A stretch of 64,000 bases of DNA from positions 5,301,501-5,365,500 of the forward strand of contig NZ_AP019400.1 in assembly GCF_004295585.1 (NCBI RefSeq), written 5' to 3'. The stretch comes from Cohnella abietis (GTDB taxonomy: Bacteria > Bacillota > Bacilli > Paenibacillales > Paenibacillaceae). Positions 34,963 through 44,325 of this stretch are shown one piece after another. The position numbers and the translations under genes are program-made. Each line of letters opens with the position of its first letter. The stretch's first letter is position 1. The notes under the pieces were generated by a model. The model saw nothing but the letters and a program-made list of their open reading frames with translations, had not been told where the DNA came from and made no database searches.

Positions 34963-37863
34963 ATGTCAGATAATAATGAATTGATGCAAGGACAGTGGCA
35001 ACAATTTTTCGGGCCCAATCTAGGCTACATCCAAGAACAATACGACATTTACTTACAAAATGCGGAAGCTGTTAGTCCGCAATATCGAGAGCTATTTGCT
35101 CAGTATGGTGCTCCTCCCCGCGGCGATTCGCCGGTAACGAGACCTCAAACTGCTTCAACGGAGCCTTCGTCAGCTCGCAATGGGTCGACATCCGTGGATA
35201 CAGTTCTACTTAAGAAAGCGATTGCAGCTGGTCAATTAGCTTGGAATATACGTTCATTCGGTCATCTTGCGGCCGATATTGATCCACTTGATCTCAGCAT
35301 TAAAGCTAGCTCGAAGATGATTGAGCCAAGCACATACGGACTGACAGAAGACGATTTGTTGAAGCTTCCTCCTGAATGCGTATGGGAAGATGCACCTTAT
35401 CCGATGAAAACTGCTTTGGAAGCCGTTCAGAAGCTCCGCGAAGTGTATACCGGATCGATTGCTTTCGAATTCGGACACGTTCACGACGAGCACGAACGCA
35501 AATGGCTGAATGACCGAGCAGAAGTCGTCATTCCTTCTACAAAGCTCCTTAACTCAGAAAAAGAAACATTACTTAGAAAATTACTCGAGGCTGAACAGTT
35601 CGAGGATTTTCTGCAGCGTACATTTGTAGGTCAGAAGCGTTTTTCCGCAGAAGGTGTAGAAGCGCTTATTCCACTTACAGATGAAATCGTGCATGAGCTC
35701 ACAAATGACGGCGCTCGTCATATTGTCATGGGTATGGCTCACCGCGGACGCTTGAATGTGCTCGCCCACGTTCTGGGCAAGCCTTACGGCAACATTTTCT
35801 CGGAGTTCCAAAACTCCGCTAACAAAAAAATTCTACCGTCTGAAGGCTCTCTCAGCATTAACTACGGTTGGACTGGCGACGTTAAATACCATTTAGGTGC
35901 TAATCGTTCCATCCACTCTGGCGAAACGGCTGAAACTCGGATCACACTTGCTAATAACCCAAGCCATCTTGAATATGTAAACCCTGTCGTTGGCGGCTTT
36001 GCACGTGCAGCACAGGAAGATAGAAGCAAGCCAGGATATCCGGTTCAGAATTTGGATCTAGCTGCTTCCATCATCATACACGGAGATGCAGCCTTCTCAG
36101 GAGAAGGTATTGTTGCCGAAACGCTCAACTTCAACAATCTAAAGGGCTACACTAGCGGTGGAACCATTCATATTATCGCTAACAACCGAATCGGCTTTAC
36201 AACGGAAAGCCATGATTCCCGTTCAACTCATTATGCCAGCGACTTAGCTAAAGGCTTCGAAATCCCGATTGTTCACGTTAATGCTGACGATCCAGAAGCC
36301 TGCTTGGCTGCTGCTCGGATGGCTAGTGAGTATCGTACGCTATTCAAGAAGGATTTCTTAGTCGACCTTATTGGGTATCGTCGATATGGTCATAATGAAA
36401 CTGATGATCCAGAAACGACTCAGCCTCTTATTTATAAGAAGGTTAAGTCTCATAAGACTGTTAGTCAGCTTTATGCGGACAAATTGGTTCGTGAAGGCTT
36501 CCTGTCTGCCGAAGGTGCAGAACAGATTAAGCGCGACGTACAGAATAAGCTGAAGACGGCTTATGATGAGGTCAAAGGACAGGATCACAAAAATCCTATT
36601 CAACAAACGCAGCCTAAGCCTTACAATCTTGAAGCTTCTAAGTCGGTTACTGCTGTCTCAATCGATAAGCTTCGCGATATCAATAAAGGGCTGCTTAGCT
36701 GGCCAAAATCCTTCAGCGTTTATGGGAAGCTTCAACGCATTCTTGAGCGCCGGTCGGACGCATTGAATGAGGGTGAGAAGGTTGATTGGGGACATGCTGA
36801 AACGCTTGCGTTTGCTTCCATCCTTGCAGACGGAAGACCACTTAGATTAAGCGGTCAAGACGTCGAGCGTGCAACCTTCGCTCATCGGAACCTTGTACTC
36901 CATGATTCCGTAACTGGCGATACCTTCTGCCCGCTTCACAGCCTGCCAGAAGCAAAGGCTTCCTTCGCCATCCATAATAGCCCGCTATCAGAAGCTGGTG
37001 TTCTTGGCTTGGAATATGGCTACAATGTATATGCACCGGAAACAATGGTTATTTGGGAAGCTCAATACGGAGACTTCGTGAATGCCGCTCAGGTTCTAAT
37101 TGATCAATTCATATCTGCAGGTCAATCAAAATGGACACAGCGCTCTGGTTTGGTTATGCTGCTTCCACACGGCTATGAAGGTCAAGGACCGGAGCATTCC
37201 AGTGCTAGAATGGAACGCTTCCTGCAATTATCAGGTGAAGGAAACTGGACTGTCGCTTACTTATCGAGTGCGGCGCAATATTTCCACTTACTCCGCCGTC
37301 AAGCAGCTGAGATCAATACAGACGCTGCTCGTCCGCTTATTGTTATGGCGCCTAAGAGTATGATTCGTAATCCTTATGTTGCGTCCTCCGCGTCTCTGCT
37401 TAGCGAAGGCACATTCCAGACGGTTGTGGAACAATCCGGACTTGGAGAGCACCCTGCTCGTATCGAACGACTCGTCCTATGTACGGGTAAAGTTTCTGTT
37501 GATCTGGCAGAAGAGCTCGATAAATCAGCCGATGTTAACCGGGATTGGTTGCATATCGTCCGTGTTGAACAGCTCTATCCGTTCCCACGTCAAGAAATTC
37601 AAGCAATTATTGACCGTTTCCCGAACCTTACCGAAGTGGTATGGGTTCAAGAGGAGCCTAAAAATATGGGCGCTTGGAGCTATATAGAGCCACGCATCCG
37701 CGATCTTATTGGATCAAAATCGGTTACAGTTAGCTACAACGGTCGTCCGAAGCGCTCAAGCCCGGCGAGCGGATACCAGCAGATCCATGTTTTCGAGCAA
37801 CAATTTATTATTAATCAAGCATTAGTTCAGAAAAAGAAAACGGCTATTAAAACCGGGAGGTAA
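34963..37863 (+). CDS. odhA: 2-oxoglutarate dehydrogenase E1 component
   Basis: This 966-residue thiamine-diphosphate enzyme decarboxylates 2-oxoglutarate in the TCA cycle. Landmarks are the N-terminal YIQEQYDIYLQN, IVMGMAHRGRLNVLAHVLGK, NPSHLEYVNPVVGGFARA, the ThDP/Mg block IHGDAAFSGEGIVAETLN with NNRIGFTT, and the C-terminal VWVQEEPKNMGAWSYIEPR. GAGGGA lies 6 nt before the ATG at 34963; the track-like longer frame starts at a TTG without a site. odhB follows after 5 nt, with its ribosome-binding site overlapping the odhA stop. Length is close to the Bacillus OdhA. Confidence 0.96.
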   Translation: MSDNNELMQGQWQQFFGPNLGYIQEQYDIYLQNAEAVSPQYRELFAQYGAPPRGDSPVTRPQTASTEPSSARNGSTSVDTVLLKKAIAAGQLAWNIRSFGHLAADIDPLDLSIKASSKMIEPSTYGLTEDDLLKLPPECVWEDAPYPMKTALEAVQKLREVYTGSIAFEFGHVHDEHERKWLNDRAEVVIPSTKLLNSEKETLLRKLLEAEQFEDFLQRTFVGQKRFSAEGVEALIPLTDEIVHELTNDGARHIVMGMAHRGRLNVLAHVLGKPYGNIFSEFQNSANKKILPSEGSLSINYGWTGDVKYHLGANRSIHSGETAETRITLANNPSHLEYVNPVVGGFARAAQEDRSKPGYPVQNLDLAASIIIHGDAAFSGEGIVAETLNFNNLKGYTSGGTIHIIANNRIGFTTESHDSRSTHYASDLAKGFEIPIVHVNADDPEACLAAARMASEYRTLFKKDFLVDLIGYRRYGHNETDDPETTQPLIYKKVKSHKTVSQLYADKLVREGFLSAEGAEQIKRDVQNKLKTAYDEVKGQDHKNPIQQTQPKPYNLEASKSVTAVSIDKLRDINKGLLSWPKSFSVYGKLQRILERRSDALNEGEKVDWGHAETLAFASILADGRPLRLSGQDVERATFAHRNLVLHDSVTGDTFCPLHSLPEAKASFAIHNSPLSEAGVLGLEYGYNVYAPETMVIWEAQYGDFVNAAQVLIDQFISAGQSKWTQRSGLVMLLPHGYEGQGPEHSSARMERFLQLSGEGNWTVAYLSSAAQYFHLLRRQAAEINTDAARPLIVMAPKSMIRNPYVASSASLLSEGTFQTVVEQSGLGEHPARIERLVLCTGKVSVDLAEELDKSADVNRDWLHIVRVEQLYPFPRQEIQAIIDRFPNLTEVVWVQEEPKNMGAWSYIEPRIRDLIGSKSVTVSYNGRPKRSSPASGYQQIHVFEQQFIINQALVQKKKTAIKTGR

Positions 37864-37868
37864 CAGCA

Positions 37869-39116
37869 ATGCATGACATAATAGTACCAGCAATGGGTGA
37901 ATCCATTACGGAAGGAACGATTTCCAAGTGGATCGTCAAAGTAGGAGATTCCGTTCAACAAGGCGACCTCTTGCTAGAGCTGGAAACAGACAAAGTAAAC
38001 TTGGAAATTAGCGCCGATCAGGATGGTGTTATTGCAGCTATTCTCATGAATGAAGGGGATACTGTTAAAATCGGAGAATCTGTTGGTAAAATTGGTGCGG
38101 CTGGTCAAGCAGTTGCAGCTCCTACGGCTCCAGCAGCAGTAGCTGCGGCTCCAGCTCCACAGGAAAGCACTCCAGCTCCTGTAAAAGCTGCTGCTCCTGC
38201 CGTCAGCGTGGATAACAGCTCTACTCTTGCTACTCCTGCTGCTAGAAAGCTTGCTCGTGAGAAGGGAATCGATCTCAGCACACTTACAACGCGCGACCCA
38301 ATTGGACGTGTTCATTCTAGCGATGTTGCATCTGCAGGTGCTGCTGCAAGCGTGCCTGCGCAACAAGCTGCACCTAAAGCGGCTGCGGCGGACAAACCGA
38401 CTACAAACTCGAACAAGCCGGAAGAGCGCAAGCGTATGTCTCGCCGTCGCTTAACGATTGCGAAACGCCTAGTTGAAGCGCAACAAACTGCTGCGATGCT
38501 CACGACTTTCAATGAAGTTGATATGTCAGCTATTCTCGAAATTCGTAAACGTCGTAAAGATTCCTTCAAAGAGAAGCATGAAGTTGGATTAGGCTTTATG
38601 TCCTTCTTCACGAAAGCTGTCGTTGGCGCATTGAAGGCATTCCCTCATCTGAATGCAGAAATTAACGGTGAGGACATCATCGTTAAGAAATATTACGATA
38701 TCGGTATTGCCGTCTCCGCTAAAGAAGGATTAGTTGTTCCTGTCTTGCGCGAGGCAGACCGTCTCGGATTTGCTGAAATTGAGCGTACTATCGGTCAATT
38801 GGCTGGCAAAGCTCGTAATAACACGTTAGAATTGTCCGAGCTTCAAGGCGGAACATTCACGATTACTAATGGCGGTGTATTCGGCTCCTTGCTATCCACG
38901 CCTATCTTGAATGCACCTCAAGTCGGAATTCTAGGTATGCACAAGATCCAGCTTCGTCCGATCGCTATCGACGCGACACGCATGGAGAACCGCCCAATGA
39001 TGTACATTGCATTGTCCTATGATCACAGAATTGTTGATGGTGCAGAGGCTGTACAATTCCTTGTCAAAATCAAGGATATGCTCGAAGATCCGGAAACATT
39101 GCTGCTCGAAGGCTAA
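37869..39116 (+). CDS. odhB: Dihydrolipoyllysine succinyltransferase (E2 of 2-oxoglutarate dehydrogenase)
   Basis: This 415-residue E2 component has a lipoyl domain with the lipoylated Lys42 in ELETDKVNLEI, an Ala/Pro-rich linker, an E3-binding domain (ATPAARKLAREKGIDL) and the catalytic acetyltransferase domain with FTITNGGVFGSLLSTPI and the active-site SYDHRIVDGAEAV. GGGAGG spans the odhA stop. It forms the core of the complex and transfers succinyl groups to CoA. E3 is not encoded here. A terminator follows. Confidence 0.96.
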   Translation: MHDIIVPAMGESITEGTISKWIVKVGDSVQQGDLLLELETDKVNLEISADQDGVIAAILMNEGDTVKIGESVGKIGAAGQAVAAPTAPAAVAAAPAPQESTPAPVKAAAPAVSVDNSSTLATPAARKLAREKGIDLSTLTTRDPIGRVHSSDVASAGAAASVPAQQAAPKAAAADKPTTNSNKPEERKRMSRRRLTIAKRLVEAQQTAAMLTTFNEVDMSAILEIRKRRKDSFKEKHEVGLGFMSFFTKAVVGALKAFPHLNAEINGEDIIVKKYYDIGIAVSAKEGLVVPVLREADRLGFAEIERTIGQLAGKARNNTLELSELQGGTFTITNGGVFGSLLSTPILNAPQVGILGMHKIQLRPIAIDATRMENRPMMYIALSYDHRIVDGAEAVQFLVKIKDMLEDPETLLLEG

Positions 39117-39143
39117 TAGAATAGTTGCTTTGACGTTCAAACG

Positions 39144-39186
39144 AAAGGTGTTGGTTCAGGAGGTTACTCCTGCGCCAACACCTTTT
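39144..39186 (+). terminator. Rho-independent terminator of odhAB
   Basis: AAAGGTGTTGG pairs with CCAACACCTTT with an inner CAGGAG/CTCCTG, followed by TTTTGTTTTT. Confidence 0.9.
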
Positions 39187-39299
39187 GTTTTTGATCCAAC
39201 TGTTGCTTGCTTAAGCAGATTATGCTCAAGCGCAAGCCAACCATAATCCATTGGCAGATAAAGTTGGTCCAAGGTATATTGAATGTAAAAAGAAACCTC
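39156..39299 (-). pseudogene. Possible N-terminal relic of an IS1182-like transposase
   Basis: A 47-codon stop-terminated frame reads FYIQYTLDQLYLPMDYGWLA before it diverges. The pattern YT(M/L)DQL.LPMD is what I remember from the N-terminus of IS1182-family transposases in Paenibacillus. Nothing further of the gene is present and the frame runs into the odhB terminator. The imperfect hairpin next to it could be an element-end structure. Chance is a real alternative. Confidence 0.3.
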
Positions 39300-39352
39300 A
39301 TCTCTTAAATGGTTGCTCGCCAATTCCATTTTGACTAAAGAGAGGTTTCTTT
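39289..39352. repeat. Inverted repeat AAAGAAACCTC ... GAGGTTTCTTT
   Basis: There are 11-bp perfect arms around a 42-nt interior with partial inner pairing (TAAATGG/CCATTTT). T-rich outer ends on both strands make it a possible bidirectional terminator; it also flanks the possible transposase relic. Confidence 0.6.
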
Positions 39353-39385
39353 GTATTTGTACTTTCAGTAATCGATAAGAAAAGA

Positions 39386-39504
39386 GGGGAAGTATCTCCT
39401 GTAGGAGCGAAGCGTTTGTCTTTGAGATCGTGAAATCTCCTTGTTATCTTTTACCCATTCAGATTTCACGATCTCAACCAACAACCGGAAGGAGATACTT
39501 CCCC
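39386..39504. repeat. Nested palindromic element (119 bp), MITE-like
   Basis: The outer arms GGGGAAGTATCTCCT (39386-39400) and AGGAGATACTTCCCC (39490-39504) are perfect 15-bp complements; inside, TGAGATCGTGAAATCT (39423-39438) and AGATTTCACGATCTCA (39461-39476) are a perfect 16-bp pair. TAATCGATA occurs on both sides (39369-39377 and 39515-39523) in direct orientation, like a target duplication. There is no open frame. Confidence 0.75.
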
Positions 39505-39596
39505 GCAAAAACTATAATCGATAGACATAGCGAGAGGCTGCCCTATAAGTTATCTTACGGGACAGCCACTCTTGTTTTGGATCAATTATAAGTTAA

Positions 39597-42500
39597 TTAT
39601 TCAAGCTCAATTCGATAAGTCTTTATTTCATAAGGCATGACCATGGCCCGAACGGTAGCACCGAGAGTGATTTCCCCAATAGGACGCTCTAACAGATCGC
39701 ATTCCTGCCAGCTTGCAATTTTCAATCCACTCGTGAGCTCTATATGACCACGGGCACCTGCAAATTCATGATAACGGACAATGATAGCTTCGCTATCCTC
39801 CGCTTTCTTAACGGCATCAATGAGAAGGTTATCCGCAGATAATTGAAATAAAGACGCTTCAACCTGAATAGGACTGTCCTTCCGAACACTAATCGGATTA
39901 TTGAGGCACCAAGCTTCTTGGACAGTAGCACCTTCATACCAAGAGTGCTCATGAGGATAGAGAGAATAGGTGAACTCATGTTTTCCTTTGTCCGCAGAGC
40001 TATCTGGATATAGCCCCGATTTCAGAAGCGACAGCCTCATGAGATTCCCCTTAATGTCGTAGCCGTATTTGCAATCATTAAGCAAGCTAACGCCATAGCC
40101 CTGCTCCGATAGATCCGCCCATTGATGTCCGACCGTTTCAAAGCGTGCATAATCCCAACTCGTATTCCAATGCGTCGGGCGTTTAACATTGCCGAACTGA
40201 ATGTCATAAGTCGCTTCCGTCGACTTAATGTCGACCGCAAAGGCAGACTTGAGTAATTGCTGCGTCTCTTGCCAATCTACACGAGTAGCAAAATCAATCC
40301 GGCGAGAGTGCGCGTATATGATTAAATCTTGTTCAATCGTGGAATCCATATAGCCCCACTCAAACCTAACCACCGCTCTTAAAGCTCCGAGCTCAATGAC
40401 ACTCACTTTACGCAATTCGGATATTTCCCGCATTTTCTCCTTATAGAAAATATCAATGTCCCAAGCATCAGAATACAATGGCTTGTCCTCGAATACTTGA
40501 AAAACATTTCCCCGAGCTCCCTTGAGGAGAACCTCGCGCTCTGTAGAACGGTCAAATATTCGAATCAGTTGCCCCTGCTCGTTCCATTCCAACTCATAGA
40601 ATGGCGTCACAATTCCGGATTCAGTGCTTGCAAATGGGACCAACCTTTCTGCCTCAGAAGGCGTGTCCTCCCATTGAATCTTCGAATATCCGAGTGAAGG
40701 AATAGCCTCGGCATAAATCAGCCAACCACTCTCCGTCCATTGCGCTTCAAGCAAGCGCCCTTGTCCATCCTTCCAAGTCCCTGTGGAATGCGAGTTCACA
40801 CTTAATGGTACTGCAGCAAGATCACTCCGTGTCCATGATGCCCCATTATAAACAGCTAAAGCATTTCTTTCATTAGAAGAATGAAAATTGGCTTCCGCTT
40901 GATTTGTAGCTTGAAGAATAAGGTTCTCGGCTTCTGCGTATTCCACCCTGCAATCGTCATACACTTCTTGGATGGATGAGCCAGGTAGAATATCATGGAA
41001 CTGATTTCGCAGAACAATTTTCCAAGCTTCATGGAGCGTACCTGCCGGATAGTTCGACCAATCTCTCTGCACCGCACATGAAAGGACGTTTTGCCACTCC
41101 GCTTCACGGAGCCCGAGCTCACAACGGCGATTCATTAGCTTCACGAAAGCTTGGCTTGTATAGGTGCCGCGATGGTTCTCGAAGTACAATTCGCCTTCCC
41201 ATGTATGCACATATTGGTCGCTTGTTCGAACCGTTTCTTGAAGACGATCAAAATATTCATCTACTCTTCCCGTTTCTACATTAGGCATACCCGGCATTTT
41301 ATCGAGTCTTCTGCGGAACTCTAACATTTCCCGATTGACGCCTCCGCCACCATCGCCATAACCGTAAGCGAATAGCAGGTTGCGATTTAGCTCCTTGTTT
41401 CTGTAACGATCCCATAGGTCATGAATCGAGCTGGCGTTGATAACGCCGTTGTAGTTATGTCCTGGAAAATGGGTCAATACCTCCGATCCATCTATACCAC
41501 GCCATTGGAAAGTATGATGAGGCATCTCGTTGTATTGATTGGCCATGTTAATTTTACAAGTCATGAAGCTGTCGATGCCTGACTTTTTCAAAATCTGAGG
41601 CAACGCCCAGCTATAACCGAATACGTCTGGCAGCCACAAGTACTTGCATGTAACACCAAATTCATCCTGAATGAATCGAGTTCCTAATAGTAATTGACGA
41701 ACAAGAGCTTCCCCGGAAGTGATGTTGCAATCCGCCTCCAGCCACATACCTCCGTCAACTTCCCAACGACCTTCTTTTACTCTCTCCTTAATAAGAGAAT
41801 AGATCTCCGGGTAATCAGACTTAATATAATCGTAGAGCTGGGGCTGCGTCTGAAGAAAAGCAAACTCCGGAAACTGTTCCATCAAACGCATTACGGTAGA
41901 AAAAGAGCGAGCTGACTTCTCCCGCGTATGCTTTAATTGCCATAGCCAAGCAACATCGATGTGCGTATGGCCGATACAAGTGACTGTTACAGGGCTATTC
42001 TTAGGAATAGCATCGATCTCATCTTGCAGAATACCTTGAGCTATAGCAACTGACTCGTAGAAGCCCAGAGAGCCAGGACGCGACCAATCGATGCGCTCGA
42101 ACGCTCGATTAAGCGAAGCAAGTAAGGATTGTCGCGTTGGATCATTCTGAGGGAGCAATTCAATCGTTTCAGTCGCCGCTCGACCTAGATAGTACAGATC
42201 ATCTGTAGCCTCATCCAGACAACATAATTCCGCTCGACTCAACGTATGCTCTTGGATTCCATGATAAACGGGGCGTTCAGGCATCGTATGCAATTGCTTA
42301 CGAATGGGCCCCAATACGGACCAATCCTGAAGTAGTATAGGTTCATGATTTTCTAAGCCAGACCATAACCGAAAGCATAAGGATATCGTTTGCCCCGCCG
42401 CTGTTTCCGGGAAAAATACTTCTTCATGATTCGTATCAACACCCTGATACGGGGAACCATTCAAATAGAGCAGAGATTCGAATCCACCTATATTAGCGAC

Positions 42501-42776
42501 GAAAGAACGCCCAAAGTTAAATCTTCCAACGATGCGCCGCCCTGCCCAGGAAAGCGGAATTTCAACATCCGACTTTAACCACACATAGACGTCATATCCC
42601 GACCAACGACTTCCCACCGGAATTTTCTCCCACTCACCGGATTGTGGAGGGGCCTCGCCTACTTTACCTTCGGGATCAGGCTGCATAAGAAATGATGGGA
42701 TATGGAAGGAATCGCGATAGCGATACTCCGCCAATTCTTGGATACGTGAAGTGATTTTCTCGAGTGTCTTAAACAC
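39597..42776 (-). CDS. Alpha-mannosidase, glycoside hydrolase family 38
   Basis: This 1059-residue cytoplasmic retaining alpha-mannosidase releases mannose from alpha-mannosides. The zinc/catalytic region begins CIGHTHIDVAWLWQLKHTREK (HxD zinc ligands, about residue 270), followed by EVDGGMWLEADCNI and the nucleophile Asp in YLWLPDVFGYSWALPQI. The C-terminal beta-sandwich domains end in PYEIKTYRIEL. Length matches bacterial GH38 enzymes. The start is a GTG 7 nt after AAAGGGGA. It is divergent from the ROK regulator, with a good promoter between them. No signal peptide, so substrates must be imported oligosaccharides. Confidence 0.94.
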   Translation of the reverse strand: MFKTLEKITSRIQELAEYRYRDSFHIPSFLMQPDPEGKVGEAPPQSGEWEKIPVGSRWSGYDVYVWLKSDVEIPLSWAGRRIVGRFNFGRSFVANIGGFESLLYLNGSPYQGVDTNHEEVFFPETAAGQTISLCFRLWSGLENHEPILLQDWSVLGPIRKQLHTMPERPVYHGIQEHTLSRAELCCLDEATDDLYYLGRAATETIELLPQNDPTRQSLLASLNRAFERIDWSRPGSLGFYESVAIAQGILQDEIDAIPKNSPVTVTCIGHTHIDVAWLWQLKHTREKSARSFSTVMRLMEQFPEFAFLQTQPQLYDYIKSDYPEIYSLIKERVKEGRWEVDGGMWLEADCNITSGEALVRQLLLGTRFIQDEFGVTCKYLWLPDVFGYSWALPQILKKSGIDSFMTCKINMANQYNEMPHHTFQWRGIDGSEVLTHFPGHNYNGVINASSIHDLWDRYRNKELNRNLLFAYGYGDGGGGVNREMLEFRRRLDKMPGMPNVETGRVDEYFDRLQETVRTSDQYVHTWEGELYFENHRGTYTSQAFVKLMNRRCELGLREAEWQNVLSCAVQRDWSNYPAGTLHEAWKIVLRNQFHDILPGSSIQEVYDDCRVEYAEAENLILQATNQAEANFHSSNERNALAVYNGASWTRSDLAAVPLSVNSHSTGTWKDGQGRLLEAQWTESGWLIYAEAIPSLGYSKIQWEDTPSEAERLVPFASTESGIVTPFYELEWNEQGQLIRIFDRSTEREVLLKGARGNVFQVFEDKPLYSDAWDIDIFYKEKMREISELRKVSVIELGALRAVVRFEWGYMDSTIEQDLIIYAHSRRIDFATRVDWQETQQLLKSAFAVDIKSTEATYDIQFGNVKRPTHWNTSWDYARFETVGHQWADLSEQGYGVSLLNDCKYGYDIKGNLMRLSLLKSGLYPDSSADKGKHEFTYSLYPHEHSWYEGATVQEAWCLNNPISVRKDSPIQVEASLFQLSADNLLIDAVKKAEDSEAIIVRYHEFAGARGHIELTSGLKIASWQECDLLERPIGEITLGATVRAMVMPYEIKTYRIELE

Positions 42777-42843
42777 AGAAATATCCCCTTTTATACTTCA
42801 TTTATTTTTTCTTCCAATGAGTCAATCTGTCTCTGCAAATAAG

Positions 42844-42876
42844 TTTATATTTAATCATTAAGTTATGTCAATGATT
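42844..42876 (-). promoter_or_regulatory. Promoter and palindromic operator of the GH38 gene
   Basis: On the minus strand TTGACA (42871-42866), a 16-bp spacer and TATAAA (42849-42844). AATCATT (42853-42859) and AATGATT (42870-42876) form an inverted repeat overlapping the -35 and spacer, a plausible site for the adjacent ROK repressor. Confidence 0.55.
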
Positions 42877-43070
42877 TAATTGCCATGGGCCTCGTTTATT
42901 ATATAATTATTATGTTTTATAGATCTCTTTAATTAATTTAATAAATAAGATATACACGATGCACCAACTTTATCTTTACTTCATAATTATTAATCCCCGA
43001 CGTTCCTCAACCCCTTTGTTCTATCCTTTGTAGTTATACGGAATAACACATCATCCTAAATTCATTTTCT

Positions 43071-43099
43071 TTGCACAATAAGCAATATTATTTTATAAT
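43071..43099 (+). promoter_or_regulatory. Sigma-A-type promoter of the ROK regulator gene
   Basis: TTGCAC, 17-bp spacer, TATAAT about 30 nt before the start, in a very AT-rich 355-bp region between the divergent genes. Confidence 0.6.
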
Positions 43100-43131
43100 A
43101 AATTTAATAATAAAGTAAAAAGGATATGACT

Positions 43132-44325
43132 ATGACAATTGAGAAGCCGATTTATCTGCAGAAAATCAAGCAAGATAATATGTCCGTGATTTTACAGCAA
43201 ATTTGGGAGCATGAAGGCATCTCTAGAGTTGAGCTAGTCACCTTGACTAAGTTAACATCTGGAACCGTAACCAATCTCACTCAAGAGCTTATTCAGCTGG
43301 GTTTGATCCGAGAGTTCGCCACTTCTTCTAGTGCTATTGGACGCAAACGTGTCAAGCTGAAGTACAATACCGACCAATTCATGATCATCGGTATTGATAT
43401 CAGTAGAACTTCATACGAGCTTATTCTCACTGACTTAGCTGGACAAGTCATTAATTCCGTGGAAGGTAACACGATTGGGATCCATCAACCGGAAAAAATT
43501 CTGGACTTGATTGCTCCGCTTATCCAAAATATGATCACTTACGCCTCTAGTAAGGGAATGCCGGTCATCGGATTAGGAGTCAGCATTCCGGGACCAATAG
43601 ATCGTAAAAGCGGCCAATTGCTCACTCCACCTAATTTTCCCGGATGGGAGAATTTCCCGATCACCTCTACTTTAGAAAAAAGATTTGGTCTGCGTGTCTT
43701 CATCGAAGATGATGCTCGAGCATCCGCTTTGGCAGAAAGATGGTACGGTCTTGGCCGTAATGTGCAAAATTCTCTGTTTATTACAATGGGAATGGGAATC
43801 GGCGGCGGTGTCATTTCCAGAGGAGAGCTGGTGGAGGGGGCGAATGGACTCTACGGTCAGGTTGGGCATATTACGCTAATTCCTAATGGCTTGTTATGTG
43901 CTTGTGGCAACCGTGGCTGTTGGGAGACTGTCGGATCGATTCCAGGCATCTTGCGTCGTTGGTCCGTCGGAGACTCTATCGATGATTTCTTTCATGCTGT
44001 TCACCAGGAAGATCCTCATGCTGTGCAATGTCTTAAGGATACGCTCAGCGACCTAGAATCCGCATTGACAACTTTGTTCAATACCTATGATCCTGAGATC
44101 ATCGTTCTTGGTGGAAGGCTATATCCTTATCTTGCAATGTACATGGATGACATAAGATCTCATGTTAAGGATCGCATTTACTCCTTCGTTAGAGATCGAC
44201 TAAGAATTGAAAATGCAACATTCGGCTCATCCCAAAATGCAAAAGGTGCAGTCGCCCTTGTATTCGAACGCCTTCTAACTGCACCCCTGCAAATGTTAAC
44301 AACGGATAATGCTAAAGAGAAGTAA
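43132..44325 (+). CDS. ROK-family transcriptional regulator
   Basis: This 397-residue NagC/XylR-type repressor has an N-terminal winged HTH (ISRVELVTLTKLTSGTVTNL, then GLIREF) and a ROK sugar-kinase-like domain with GIDISRTSYELILTDLAG, VSIPGPID, ITMGMGIGGGVISRG and the zinc motif CACGNRGCWE. AAAGGA lies 7 nt before the second ATG (43132), which I prefer to the ATG at 43126. It is divergent from the alpha-mannosidase and its 3' end overlaps the convergent nickel permease by 14 nt. It probably represses the mannosidase and perhaps other glycan genes nearby. Confidence 0.9.
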   Translation: MTIEKPIYLQKIKQDNMSVILQQIWEHEGISRVELVTLTKLTSGTVTNLTQELIQLGLIREFATSSSAIGRKRVKLKYNTDQFMIIGIDISRTSYELILTDLAGQVINSVEGNTIGIHQPEKILDLIAPLIQNMITYASSKGMPVIGLGVSIPGPIDRKSGQLLTPPNFPGWENFPITSTLEKRFGLRVFIEDDARASALAERWYGLGRNVQNSLFITMGMGIGGGVISRGELVEGANGLYGQVGHITLIPNGLLCACGNRGCWETVGSIPGILRRWSVGDSIDDFFHAVHQEDPHAVQCLKDTLSDLESALTTLFNTYDPEIIVLGGRLYPYLAMYMDDIRSHVKDRIYSFVRDRLRIENATFGSSQNAKGAVALVFERLLTAPLQMLTTDNAKEK

